DNA from: Staphylospora marina
GTDB taxonomy: Bacteria; Bacillota; Bacilli; Thermoactinomycetales; Thermoactinomycetaceae
Length of the DNA stretch: 64,000 nucleotides
Assembly: GCF_003856495.1 (NCBI RefSeq)
Contig: NZ_CP034118.1
Location: 2,020,182-2,084,181, forward strand
Direction of reading: 5' to 3'
Shown: positions 15,833 through 23,543 of the stretch, piece by piece
Numbering within the stretch: the stretch's first letter is position 1
Layout: each line of letters begins with the position of its first letter
Program-made: the position numbers and the translations under genes
Notes under the pieces: generated by a model
Databases searched by the model: none
Told to the model about the DNA's origin: nothing
Seen by the model: only the letters and a program-made list of their open reading frames with translations

Positions 15833-16894
15833 ATGAAAAATCGATGGTTTTCCCCGATGCTGCTGCTTACCACCCTGGGAAGTGCCGCGGCCCACTTTCT
15901 GACGGAGAATGAATCGCTCCGCTTCGCCGCCGCCTGTCTTTCGCTCGTTTTCTGGGCCGCGCTGCTCGGAAAAGCCACGGAAAACGTGGCGCATTACTCC
16001 GGTGAACGGCTCGGGGGGTTGCTCAACGCCACGTTCGGAAACGCCGCGGAACTGATCATTGCCATCTTCCTGGTCAAAGAAGGACTGTTTGACATGGTCA
16101 AAGCGAGCATCACCGGCTCGGTGATCGGCAACCTGCTTCTGGTCCTGGGGCTGTCCGTCTTTTTCGGAGGTCTCAAACACCGCATTCAACGATTCAATTC
16201 CATGTTGGCCGGGCACAACGCTTCCCTCATGATGCTGTCCGTGATTGCGCTGTTTGTTCCGGCGGCCTTCATGACGGGGCTTCCGACGAAAGAAAAACAC
16301 GGCGTCAGTCTGATCATCGCCGCATTGCTGATCATCGGTTACTTCCTCTGGCTGTACTTTTCGATGGTGACCCACAAAGAAGAATTGGGAGAAACCATCG
16401 ACGGCGTGCCGGATCACGTCCATGAAGAAAAACCGATGTGGTCCAAAGGGTTGTCCCTCCTGATGCTGGCCGTGTCCACCGCGTTTGTCGCCCTGCAATC
16501 GGAATGGTTGGTGCACAACGTGGAAGCCGTCGCCAAGACCCTGGGATGGTCCGAACTGTTCGTGGGGGCGTTCCTGATTGCCATCATCGGAAACGCCGCC
16601 GAACACAGCGCCGCCATCTTCCTCGCCATGAAAAACCGGATGGGTGCGGCCGTGGAAATCGCCGTGGGCAGCAGCTTGCAAATCGCATTGTTCGTCGCTC
16701 CCGTTCTGGTTTTCGTCAGTTGGCTCCTCGGACATCCGATGGACCTGATCTTCAGCAACCACGAGGTGGCGGCCATCGCCGTGTCGGCGTTCATCGCCGC
16801 TTCCATTTCCCGGGACGGATCCACCAACTGGTACGAAGGCATCCTGCTCCTTCTCGTCTATCTGATCTTGGGCACGGTGTTTTTCGTGGTCTGA
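15833..16894 (+). CDS. cax: Calcium/proton exchanger (CaCA family)
   Basis: The product has 353 residues and about eleven membrane helices. Two CaCA alpha repeats are seen: NATFGNAAELIIAIFLVKEG (about residues 65-84) and IAIIGNAAEHSAAIF (about 250-265), each with the conserved GNAAE acidic ion-binding signature. The N-terminus LLLTTLGSAAAHF matches YfkE/ChaA-type exchangers. It moves Ca2+ out of the cytosol in exchange for H+. GAGGTGA lies 6 bases before the ATG. Confidence 0.92.
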   Translation: MKNRWFSPMLLLTTLGSAAAHFLTENESLRFAAACLSLVFWAALLGKATENVAHYSGERLGGLLNATFGNAAELIIAIFLVKEGLFDMVKASITGSVIGNLLLVLGLSVFFGGLKHRIQRFNSMLAGHNASLMMLSVIALFVPAAFMTGLPTKEKHGVSLIIAALLIIGYFLWLYFSMVTHKEELGETIDGVPDHVHEEKPMWSKGLSLLMLAVSTAFVALQSEWLVHNVEAVAKTLGWSELFVGAFLIAIIGNAAEHSAAIFLAMKNRMGAAVEIAVGSSLQIALFVAPVLVFVSWLLGHPMDLIFSNHEVAAIAVSAFIAASISRDGSTNWYEGILLLLVYLILGTVFFVV

Positions 16895-17602
16895 CCGATG
16901 CCTTGGAATCGCTTCCCGGCCCTCCTTCCCGGCCCTCCCTTGAACATGCCGTGAACCGGGCCGGCCGATGCGGCCGGGCCCGCCGCACGGTGTCCCCTCT
17001 CCCCTTCTCCGGCCCCCTCTTCATTCACAACTTTTTTGCACAAGCGACAAGAATTTTCCACGTTGAACGGCTCGGAAACGGGAATGAACGGAAACAAAGC
17101 GTTCCCTCGGATGAAGACGATGCCCTTCCATCCAATCTTCAGCCGTCCAATTTCTCTCTGCTAAGGAAGGGATTTATTACTATTGTAATGAATTTATGAA
17201 ATATCGGCATTTGACATCAGGAACGGAACGAAACACCCACGACGGATTGTCGACGCGGACTCCTTCACATCGCAAGCGGGTTTCCGGATCACAAGGAAAC
17301 GCCGGTGCATGCGGATGAAGCGGCCTTGCCCGGACACGCAATGCCTCCTGTCATCGGAGCAGAAAAGGACCTGGTTGATCCAAAAATTAAACAAATCGTA
17401 AAATTTTCCAAACGCGGAATCGTCGTTTCATCCGCTTCCCGAGTCGATTCGATCAGACCCGCTTCGATCGCGGGGAGCCCGCCGGAGGGGCATGCCGCCC
17501 GTCCGGCCGCGAAGTCACCGGTTTTCGCATGTTCCACAAGTTCGCATCCCTTCGGGGACGCCGGGGGAAACATCCAACTCGGGAGGAGAAGGGGTCATCC
17601 GG
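16895..17602. other. 708-base region with no convincing gene
   Basis: It holds a G+C-rich inverted repeat near 16958-16980 (ggccggcc/ggccgggcc, no T-tract), an A+T-rich stretch at 17165-17215 with a TTACTATTGTAA dyad, and another at 17370-17420. ORFs on either strand lack ribosome sites and family features. It may hold the promoter of the LysR gene; nothing else is assignable. Confidence 0.5.
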
Positions 17603-18490
17603 ATGAATGAACAACAGTTGATCACCTTTGTCGAAGTGGCCCGGAAGCGGCATTTCCGACAAGCGGCGGAAGTGCTCAACCTGACCCAACCTGCCGTCAG
17701 TGCCCAAATCCGTAGCCTGGAGGAAGAATTGGGCACCAAACTGTTCATCCGCTCACAAGTCCGTCTGACACCGGCCGGAACCACCTTCCTGCCATATGCA
17801 AAAAAAATCCTGGACTTGATGGAGGAGAGCAAAGAAGCTGCCGGCGGATGGGAACGAAAGCCGAAAGGCCCGTTGACGCTGGGAATTCCCTCCGGTCTGT
17901 CGCAAGCGATCCTGCCGCGGCTGGCCAAATATTTCCGGACCCGTCATCCGGAACTGCCCCTGCGGTTGTTGACCGTGGATTCGACACGAACGGTTTCGCA
18001 TTTGTCCGAAGGACTGATCGATCTCGGGGTGATGTTCGATCTGGGGCCGGTACCCGCGCATCTGCGAACGCAGACGCTGTTTGTCGATTCTTTCGTCCTG
18101 ATCGCCGCCCGAAACCACCCGTCTTTCACGGACAAAAGCCACGTGTCGCCTGAAGAGCTGGAAAAGTGCCCGCTGATTCTGTTTGCGGCCGGTACGGCGG
18201 AACGGATGTTGCTGGATTCCCTGTTGGAGAAGCATCAAATCCGGGTACGGGGCGTCATGGAGATCACGGGGACGGAAGAGATCAAACAGTTGGTCGCGGA
18301 AGGGTTCGGCATGGCCCTCGTTCCTTCGGTCACCGTGGATGACACCGTTTCCGTCCGGAAGGTCCGCATCACCCGGTTCGAGCATTCGGTGACCATCAGC
18401 CTGTGCCATCCCGAACCGAAATACCTCACCCGCACCGCAAAACAAGTGATCGAAGACATCCGGGGAATCTATCCCGCGGACGGGCCATAA
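17603..18490 (+). CDS. LysR family transcriptional regulator
   Basis: The 295-residue protein has the LysR winged HTH at residues 1-60 (FVEVARKRHFRQAAEVLNLT then QPAVSAQIRSLEEELG) and a periplasmic-binding-like effector domain (about 90-290). It begins MNEQQLITFVEVA after GGGAGGAGAAGGGG. No gene is divergently transcribed from it, so its target is not obvious; the long non-coding region upstream probably holds its own operator. The effector is unknown. Confidence 0.9.
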   Translation: MNEQQLITFVEVARKRHFRQAAEVLNLTQPAVSAQIRSLEEELGTKLFIRSQVRLTPAGTTFLPYAKKILDLMEESKEAAGGWERKPKGPLTLGIPSGLSQAILPRLAKYFRTRHPELPLRLLTVDSTRTVSHLSEGLIDLGVMFDLGPVPAHLRTQTLFVDSFVLIAARNHPSFTDKSHVSPEELEKCPLILFAAGTAERMLLDSLLEKHQIRVRGVMEITGTEEIKQLVAEGFGMALVPSVTVDDTVSVRKVRITRFEHSVTISLCHPEPKYLTRTAKQVIEDIRGIYPADGP

Positions 18491-18517
18491 AAAAAGACTC
18501 CGCCATTTCGGGAGTCT
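18488..18517 (-). terminator. Terminator of ylaN
   Basis: In the minus direction a GACTCC/GGAGTC stem is followed by seven Ts. It also overlaps the end of the convergent LysR gene. Confidence 0.75.
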
Positions 18518-18524
18518 CCTGGTG

Positions 18525-18818
18525 TCATTCCCCTTCCGCCGGGGGGAGAATTCTTGTATACAGATCCGCCAGCTTTCGTTCGAGATCGTGAATGATTTGC
18601 TGTCCTTGGTCCCGGGTGATCAGTCCGGCGCGGACGGCAAAATCGATCTCCCTTGACAATCCGAACATCTGGGTGTCCAACACTTCTTCATACAACGGAC
18701 ACTTGGGCAACGTCAGGTTTTGAAGCTGGACGGCGATCAGCTGAGCGATCTTTTCGGCATCTTCCCTGAGCAGGGCGAGCGCCCGCAGATGCAGATCGGT
18801 CTGCGCCTTGGTGGTCAA
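18525..18818 (-). CDS. ylaN: YlaN family (DUF1507) protein
   Basis: The 97-residue protein shares the YlaN signature: [33 protein letters not shown] and [12 protein letters not shown]. subtilis and Staphylococcus YlaN are reported to bind iron and modulate Fur repression; that function is taken from the family. I chose the TTG at 18818 because GAGGGGGG lies 6 bases upstream and the length then fits the family; the ATG at 18839 would add seven residues. Confidence 0.88.
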   Translation of the reverse strand: MTTKAQTDLHLRALALLREDAEKIAQLIAVQLQNLTLPKCPLYEEVLDTQMFGLSREIDFAVRAGLITRDQGQQIIHDLERKLADLYTRILPPAEGE

Positions 18819-18996
18819 TGCGAACCCCCCCTCGACCATGAGTGGCATCTCACGGATAAATCGGACCCGATGATACTAAAACCAGTTTATCACGTTCGCC
18901 CCCCGTTTGCAAAACATGCCCGTATGCACGGGCCTGATTGAGGTATAATGGAAGAGTTGGGATACAACCGGCCACGCGCGGAAAGGGGGTGCTTTG

Positions 18997-19365
18997 ATGC
19001 ATCCGGTTATTCCCGTCACCGGTTTGGTCACCTGGCGCATCACGCTCGACCCGTCGATCTGGATCATCGACGACCGGAAATTCCCTTTGTCCGACCGGAT
19101 TCCGGGCGAGGAAGGATTGGCGGTCGAGCTTTCCGCCTTTCTGAAAAACAGCGAACCTCTTCCCGAAGCCACCAAAGTGATCGTGCATCGCTCCACGGGA
19201 GATCCGGTCACCCTGAGTCTCGAAGAGGCCATGCGTGCACTCATGTGTTTCGCCAAAGACGGCAAGCCGATCCGGGAAGGCGGACCCGTCCTTCTCTATC
19301 TGGCGGACGGAAGCAACCGTCATGCGCCGATCGACGGCATCACAAAACTGGAATTGGCCGAATGA
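18997..19365 (+). CDS. Conserved hypothetical protein (122 aa)
   Basis: The protein starts MHPVIPVTGLVTWRITLDPS and contains IWIIDDRKFPL, a long acidic/basic middle and LLYLADGSNRHAPIDGI near the end. It resembles uncharacterised Bacillales proteins with a VWIFDDRK-like motif. It has no signal peptide or membrane helix. GAAAGGGGG lies about 8 bases upstream; TTG at 18994 is an adjacent alternative start. A TATAAT at 18944-18949 may be its -10 element, but no good -35 is visible. A terminator follows. Confidence 0.65.
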   Translation: MHPVIPVTGLVTWRITLDPSIWIIDDRKFPLSDRIPGEEGLAVELSAFLKNSEPLPEATKVIVHRSTGDPVTLSLEEAMRALMCFAKDGKPIREGGPVLLYLADGSNRHAPIDGITKLELAE

Positions 19366-19385
19366 TGCCGGGATTCACCCGTTCT

Positions 19386-19417
19386 CGCGCCGGAGGATGT
19401 TCTTCCGGCGCGTTTTT
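19386..19417 (+). terminator. Terminator after the 122-aa gene
   Basis: A CGCGCCGGA/TCCGGCGCG stem (19386-19394, 19404-19412) is followed by TTTTT. Confidence 0.85.
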
Positions 19418-19491
19418 CTCCGTCTTTTCTCTCCCCTCCGATCAACGCTCTTCGCCCTCCTTCTCCGGTTCGAAATTTTTTTGATTATTTC

Positions 19492-19535
19492 TTGACACGT
19501 ACTATTGACGTACCGAAAAATCAAATCAATAATAT
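19492..19535 (+). promoter_or_regulatory. A+T-rich promoter of the MFS gene with repeated ACGTAC-like motifs
   Basis: TTGACG (19505-19510) with AATAAT 17 bases on, or TAATAT 19 bases on, form a promoter in a strongly A+T-rich island unlike the surrounding DNA. A second TTGACA starts at 19492. The sequence GACACGTACtattGACGTACC holds two similar half-sites, suggesting an operator overlapping the -35 region. Confidence 0.55.
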
Positions 19536-19590
19536 AAATTAAATTTTTATTAATGTGAGTATTTTTCTGCATTTTCGAAGGGGGAGTCGT

Positions 19591-20871
19591 GTGAATTTTT
19601 TCGGTCTGCACCGGAACATCCGGATCCGACTGGTGAGCCTGTTCCTGACACGAACCGCAAACAACACCGTCTTTCCCTTTGTCGGCATCTATTTTGTGGA
19701 CAAGTTGGGCACGGACAAGGGCAGTCTTGCCCTCTTTCTCATTTCACTGGTCACCATGCTCGCCGGCTTCCCGGGCGGTTATCTGGCCGACCGGATCGGC
19801 CGCAAGAAGATGATTCTCATCTCGGAAAGCTTCATGTTTCTGGCGTTTGCGGGCATGACGCTGGCCAACTCGCCGCTGTTGGATTCCGTCCGTCTGACAT
19901 GGTGGATGATGATCCTGCACGGAGCGGGCCTGGGGCTCAGCCTGCCGGCCACCGACGCGATGATCATCGATTCAAGCAACAGCGAGAACCGGCGGACCGT
20001 GTATACCCTTCAATACTGGATCTATAACCTGTCCATCATGATCGGTTCCCTGATCGGCGGGTTGTACTTCCTGGACAAGCGTTTCTGGCTGTTTCTGGCG
20101 CTTTCCGTCGTTTCGCTCATCAATCTTCTTTTGTTTGCGACGTTGAGGGAACTGATGCCGGCGCCGACAAAAGCACCGGATTTGAGCGAATTTTTGAGCG
20201 ATTTCTCGGCTTCTTACCGGAAGGTGGCGGTTGACCGCCTGTTCATCCTGTATTGGATCGCCAGCCTTGCGGTGCTCTCGCTGGAATTTCAGTTTCCGTA
20301 CTATGTCACCGTTCTTTTGCATCGGACGTTTCCGGAACAAACCCTGTCCATCTCCGGTCTGTTCTCCGCCACGTTGGACGGCATCCAGGCCGTCAGTTGG
20401 CTTCGCATGGAAAATACCGTTCTGATCGTCGCGGGAGCGTTGCTTTTGTCTTCATGGATCAAAAAAATGAATGACAGAGCCGCTCTGACGGGCGGCATTG
20501 CCCTGTACACCGTCGGCAACGCCGCTCTGGTTCTGACCCAGGACATCGGACTCCTGCTTCTCGCCGTGTTCGTCTATACCCTCGGGGAAGTGATCTTTAT
20601 CCCGGTCAAACAGAGCATGCTGGCCGATCTGGCCGATGAACGTTCCCGCAGTGCTTACATGGCCGTTTACAATCAATTGTTTCATGTGGGCCGGCTGGCG
20701 GGAAGTCTCGGCATCAGTCTCGGTGCCCGCCTGACCCCCGGGTGGATGGCGTTTCTCTTCCTGATCACCGGTTTTGCGGGCCTGATGTTGTTTCGGACCA
20801 TTTGTCGCCGCATGGAACACCGGCTTTCCTCTCCTCCCCACGGAGAGAAGAAAATGGTCGGACAACCATGA
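19591..20871 (+). CDS. MFS transporter
   Basis: The 426-residue protein has about twelve hydrophobic helices. The loop 2-3 signature of the major facilitator superfamily is seen as GGYLADRIGRKKM (about residues 58-70), and the second half has a related GGIALYTVGNAAL region. It looks like a DHA1-type drug or metabolite efflux protein. The GTG at 19591 follows AAGGGGGAG by 4 bases. The gene is convergent with the GRDP-like repeat protein and has its own A+T-rich promoter, features of an accessory gene. Confidence 0.85.
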   Translation: MNFFGLHRNIRIRLVSLFLTRTANNTVFPFVGIYFVDKLGTDKGSLALFLISLVTMLAGFPGGYLADRIGRKKMILISESFMFLAFAGMTLANSPLLDSVRLTWWMMILHGAGLGLSLPATDAMIIDSSNSENRRTVYTLQYWIYNLSIMIGSLIGGLYFLDKRFWLFLALSVVSLINLLLFATLRELMPAPTKAPDLSEFLSDFSASYRKVAVDRLFILYWIASLAVLSLEFQFPYYVTVLLHRTFPEQTLSISGLFSATLDGIQAVSWLRMENTVLIVAGALLLSSWIKKMNDRAALTGGIALYTVGNAALVLTQDIGLLLLAVFVYTLGEVIFIPVKQSMLADLADERSRSAYMAVYNQLFHVGRLAGSLGISLGARLTPGWMAFLFLITGFAGLMLFRTICRRMEHRLSSPPHGEKKMVGQP

Positions 20872-20881
20872 ACAAACAAGA

Positions 20882-20912
20882 AAAGCGGTCGGGTTCGGAT
20901 CCCGGCCGCTTT
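20882..20912. terminator. Bidirectional terminator between MFS and GRDP-like genes
   Basis: A 12-bp stem (20882-20893, 20901-20912; one G-U pair) has a T-rich tail mainly in the minus direction (TTTTCTTG). Confidence 0.75.
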
Positions 20913-20931
20913 CTGCTTTCTCCGCCTTGCT

Positions 20932-21684
20932 TCAGCTTTTTGCCGTTCTGACCACACACAACTTCACGCCTTCGTTCGCTTCGGGTGCCACGACACACAA
21001 CTTCACACCCTCGTTCGCTTCGGGCCCCACGACACACAACTTCACGCCCTCGTTCGCTTCGGGCGCCACGACACACAACTTCACGCCCTCGTTCGCTTCG
21101 GGCGCCACGACGCACAGCTTCGCGCCTTCCTTCGCTTCGGGTGCATACACGCACCACTTCGCGCCTTCGTTCGCTTCGGGCGCCACGACGCACAGCTTCG
21201 CGCCTTCCTTCGCCTCAGGTGCCACGACACACAACTTCGTGCCTTCCTTCGCTTCGGGTGCGGACCCTTCCGATGCCACCGCCCGTTTGACGGCATCCAG
21301 CAGTCTTTTCACCCGAACAGCCGTCGCGGAAAAATATTCTTCCCCGTACTCCCGCTTCCAGTACTCTTCCGTTTCGTTTGCATAACGAATAAGCACGGGT
21401 CGTTCCTCTTCCGTGCTCCCAAACCCCCCGTTGTGATCCAGAATTCTTCCGAACAGATTCATGCAATCTTGAATATATGCCCGGGGATGCAGCATGTGCA
21501 GATGCCACATTTCGTCGATGTCACAGGCAGGAGACAGGGGGACGTCTGGATACTTCTGGACCAGTCGCAAAAACTTGCGGTAGCGGACCTCCATTTCCCC
21601 GAGTACTTCAACCGGCAACGACGAAAGAAGCTCGGAACTTTTGCGCGCGGCCTTAACCAAGTCCACACTGAGGCTGGGAAGCAT
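20932..21684 (-). CDS. GRDP-like domain protein with eight 13-residue C-terminal repeats
   Basis: The 250-residue protein has two parts. Residues 1-141 form a domain like the glycine-rich domain-containing protein (GRDP)-like family: YRKFLRLVQKYPDVPLSP, CDIDEMWHLHMLHPRAY and LDHNGGFG, then YWKREYGEEY. Residues 142-245 are eight perfect-length copies of a 13-residue unit, consensus APEANEGVKLCVV, one Cys per unit, ending RTAKS. There is no signal peptide or membrane helix. GAGGGGTG lies 6 bases before the ATG. A promoter with TATAAT lies upstream. The function is unknown; the repeats could be a scaffold, a metal-binding tail or a source of short peptides, all of which is inference. Confidence 0.8.
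   Translation of the reverse strand: MLPSLSVDLVKAARKSSELLSSLPVEVLGEMEVRYRKFLRLVQKYPDVPLSPACDIDEMWHLHMLHPRAYIQDCMNLFGRILDHNGGFGSTEEERPVLIRYANETEEYWKREYGEEYFSATAVRVKRLLDAVKRAVASEGSAPEAKEGTKLCVVAPEAKEGAKLCVVAPEANEGAKWCVYAPEAKEGAKLCVVAPEANEGVKLCVVAPEANEGVKLCVVGPEANEGVKLCVVAPEANEGVKLCVVRTAKS
20950..21261. repeat. Eight tandem 39-bp repeats (in-frame minisatellite)
   Basis: The units are exactly 39 bp, head to tail. Two adjacent units (5 and 6, counted from the protein N-terminus) are identical in DNA; the units nearest the N-terminal domain differ most. The array is open in more than one frame on both strands because the unit is a multiple of three. Confidence 0.95.
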
Positions 21685-21717
21685 GAATCACACCCCTCGG
21701 CGAATATATTCAATCTA

Positions 21718-21746
21718 ATTATAATTTATCTAATATTTAGCGTAAA
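21718..21746 (-). promoter_or_regulatory. Promoter of the GRDP-like gene
   Basis: On the minus strand TTTACG (21741-21746) and TATAAT (21718-21723) are 17 bases apart in A+T-rich DNA, 35 bases before the start codon. Confidence 0.65.
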
Positions 21747-21912
21747 TCAAGATTTTGTCATTCTCCAAGGGTTCCTGAAGAAACGGCCGGACATGGCGTA
21801 CCGGATGGGACAGGGAAATCCGGGGTTCGCCGGGCGGATCGCGTTCGGCACCATTTCGCGCGGGCTCCGCCCGGTCTTCCCGCAAATCGGTCGGCCGATG
21901 ATCATCCGGAGA

Positions 21913-22395
21913 TCATCTCTTTTTGTAGATATAGAAGGTTCCCGTGGCAAAACAGACGGGGGTATCCCGGTCCGTTTTGATTTCACAGGTGGCAATGGCG
22001 AGCGTTTTTCCCATCCGAAGCAATCGGGCCCGGGAGATGAGCATTTCCCCACGTCCCGGCTGCAGATAGTTGATCTTCAGCTCCACCGTCACGGCACCGT
22101 ACCCTTCAGGGAGATGCCGGTGAACGAGTGAACCGATCGTCGAATCGGCAAGCGTGGCCGAAATCCCGCCGTGCACCATGCCGGCCCGGTTCATCATGAA
22201 CGGGGTGACGGGAACCTGGAATTCATAGGAACCGTCTTCATTCAGTGAACCGGAAAGGCCCATGTATCCGGAAATCCAAGCGCTTTGTCTTTCGCGTTTC
22301 TGACGGATGGCCTGCAGCGTGAGCCGGAGGATCTCCCGCTCCTCGTCATTTCCTTCTTCAAGCACGCGCAGCAGTTCGTTGTGCAAATCCATCAT
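21913..22395 (-). CDS. PaaI-type hotdog thioesterase
   Basis: A 160-residue hotdog-fold protein with MVHGGISATLADSTIG (the HGG helix motif of PaaI/YdiI-type acyl-CoA thioesterases, about residues 73-88) and VTVELKINYLQPGRG. It probably hydrolyses acyl- or aryl-CoA in the cytosol. The ATG at 22395 has AAGGGAG 7 bases upstream and overlaps the end of the M42 peptidase gene by 38 bases, so the two are likely co-transcribed. A second thioesterase of this type is at 27754-28260. Confidence 0.85.
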   Translation of the reverse strand: MMDLHNELLRVLEEGNDEEREILRLTLQAIRQKRERQSAWISGYMGLSGSLNEDGSYEFQVPVTPFMMNRAGMVHGGISATLADSTIGSLVHRHLPEGYGAVTVELKINYLQPGRGEMLISRARLLRMGKTLAIATCEIKTDRDTPVCFATGTFYIYKKR

Positions 22396-23458
22396 TGACT
22401 GACTCCCTTGTGTCCGGCAGAGACGTCATCAAGTAAGCATCCAGAAGCCTCCAGGTCTGTTCCAATGCGTCGCGATGCGTCCGTTCGTACGCATGGGAAG
22501 CGTCCACTCCCGGGCCGCAAAGCGCATGCATCACGTCGTGACCCGCCCTCACCGCGGCACTGGCATCCGACCCGTAGCGGGGATAGATGTCCACCTGATG
22601 ACGGATGTCGTGCTCTTCGGCCAACCGGACAAGAAATTGGGTCAATCCGTAATGATACGGACCGGAAGAATCCTTGGCGCAAATGGATACGGAAAATTCG
22701 TCGCCGGTTTGTCCGCTTCCGAGCGCTCCCATGTCCACCGCCAAAAACTCGCGCACGTCGGGCGGGATGGCGCTGTTGGCTCCAAACCCGACTTCCTCGT
22801 AACAGCTGAAATAAAAATGGGTGGTGTGAGCCGGCCGGCGACCGCTCTTCGCAAACGCGGCGATCAGCTCGATCAGGACGGCGACGGCGGCTTTGTCGTC
22901 CAGATGGCGCGCCTTGATGAATCCGGTTTCCGTCCATTCAATCATCGGTTCAAAGGAGACGAAATCTCCCACGCGAATCCCCTGCTTCCGCACTTCCTCG
23001 GCACTGTTTGCCGCAAGATCCAACCGGACCTCCATCGTTTCGTCCGACCTGGGTTGTTTTTCCGCATCATGGTAGACATGAACGGACGTGTGGGAAGCGA
23101 GAATGGTTCCGGAATGTTCCCGGCCGTCCCGGGTATGAACGCGGCAATACGCCCCGTCCACGGAAAACCAGCCGAACCCGCCGATTTTGGTCAGCTTGAG
23201 TCGCCCGTCGGGTTTGATCTCTTTCACCATGGCTCCCAGCGTGTCCACGTGAGCGGTGATGTACCGGTGGTGTCTGTCATTTTTCCCGTTCAGCGTCACG
23301 CGAAGCCCGCCTTTGTTGTCCCGGACGGTTTCAAGCCCCAGTGACCCGAGCCGCTTCTCCACGAAGTCGACGGCCCGATGAGCATATCCCGTCGGACTGG
23401 GAATGGCCAGCAAATCCACCAACGTCATCTTTACCCGTTCTTCGGGAAATGCATGCAT
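22358..23458 (-). CDS. M42 family metallopeptidase
   Basis: The product is 366 residues. M42 (FrvX/glutamyl aminopeptidase-like) features are the AIPSPTGYAHRAVDF opening, the metal-site segment ITAHVDTLG, ARHLDDKAA with the bridging Asp, YEEVGFGA with the catalytic and metal Glu, and a final DASHAYERTH with a metal His. It is a cobalt- or zinc-dependent aminopeptidase of the cytosol. The ATG at 23458 has GGAGGGG 5 bases upstream. It lies 85 bases downstream of an M29 aminopeptidase, forming a peptide-degradation cluster. Confidence 0.9.
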   Translation of the reverse strand: MHAFPEERVKMTLVDLLAIPSPTGYAHRAVDFVEKRLGSLGLETVRDNKGGLRVTLNGKNDRHHRYITAHVDTLGAMVKEIKPDGRLKLTKIGGFGWFSVDGAYCRVHTRDGREHSGTILASHTSVHVYHDAEKQPRSDETMEVRLDLAANSAEEVRKQGIRVGDFVSFEPMIEWTETGFIKARHLDDKAAVAVLIELIAAFAKSGRRPAHTTHFYFSCYEEVGFGANSAIPPDVREFLAVDMGALGSGQTGDEFSVSICAKDSSGPYHYGLTQFLVRLAEEHDIRHQVDIYPRYGSDASAAVRAGHDVMHALCGPGVDASHAYERTHRDALEQTWRLLDAYLMTSLPDTRESVNDGFAQRTAARA

Positions 23459-23543
23459 GAAAACCCCTCCAATGAAGAGAAGCGGCTTCTCCCCCGACGG
23501 GAGAGAGCCGCGGATGTTTGTCCCGAATCCGGCCCCGGTCACA

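Noticed and set aside
17289-17573. 94-codon minus-strand frame in the gap before the LysR gene
   Set aside because: No ribosome site and no family resemblance.
20950-21261. Possible CRISPR array from the regular 39-bp repeats
   Set aside because: Units are directly joined without spacers, the length is a multiple of three, and they lie in frame inside a protein gene with a ribosome site.
20927-21385. Plus-strand 152-codon frame through the repeats
   Set aside because: No ribosome site, no upstream promoter; it exists only because the 39-bp unit is open in several frames. The minus-strand frame continues into a recognisable domain.
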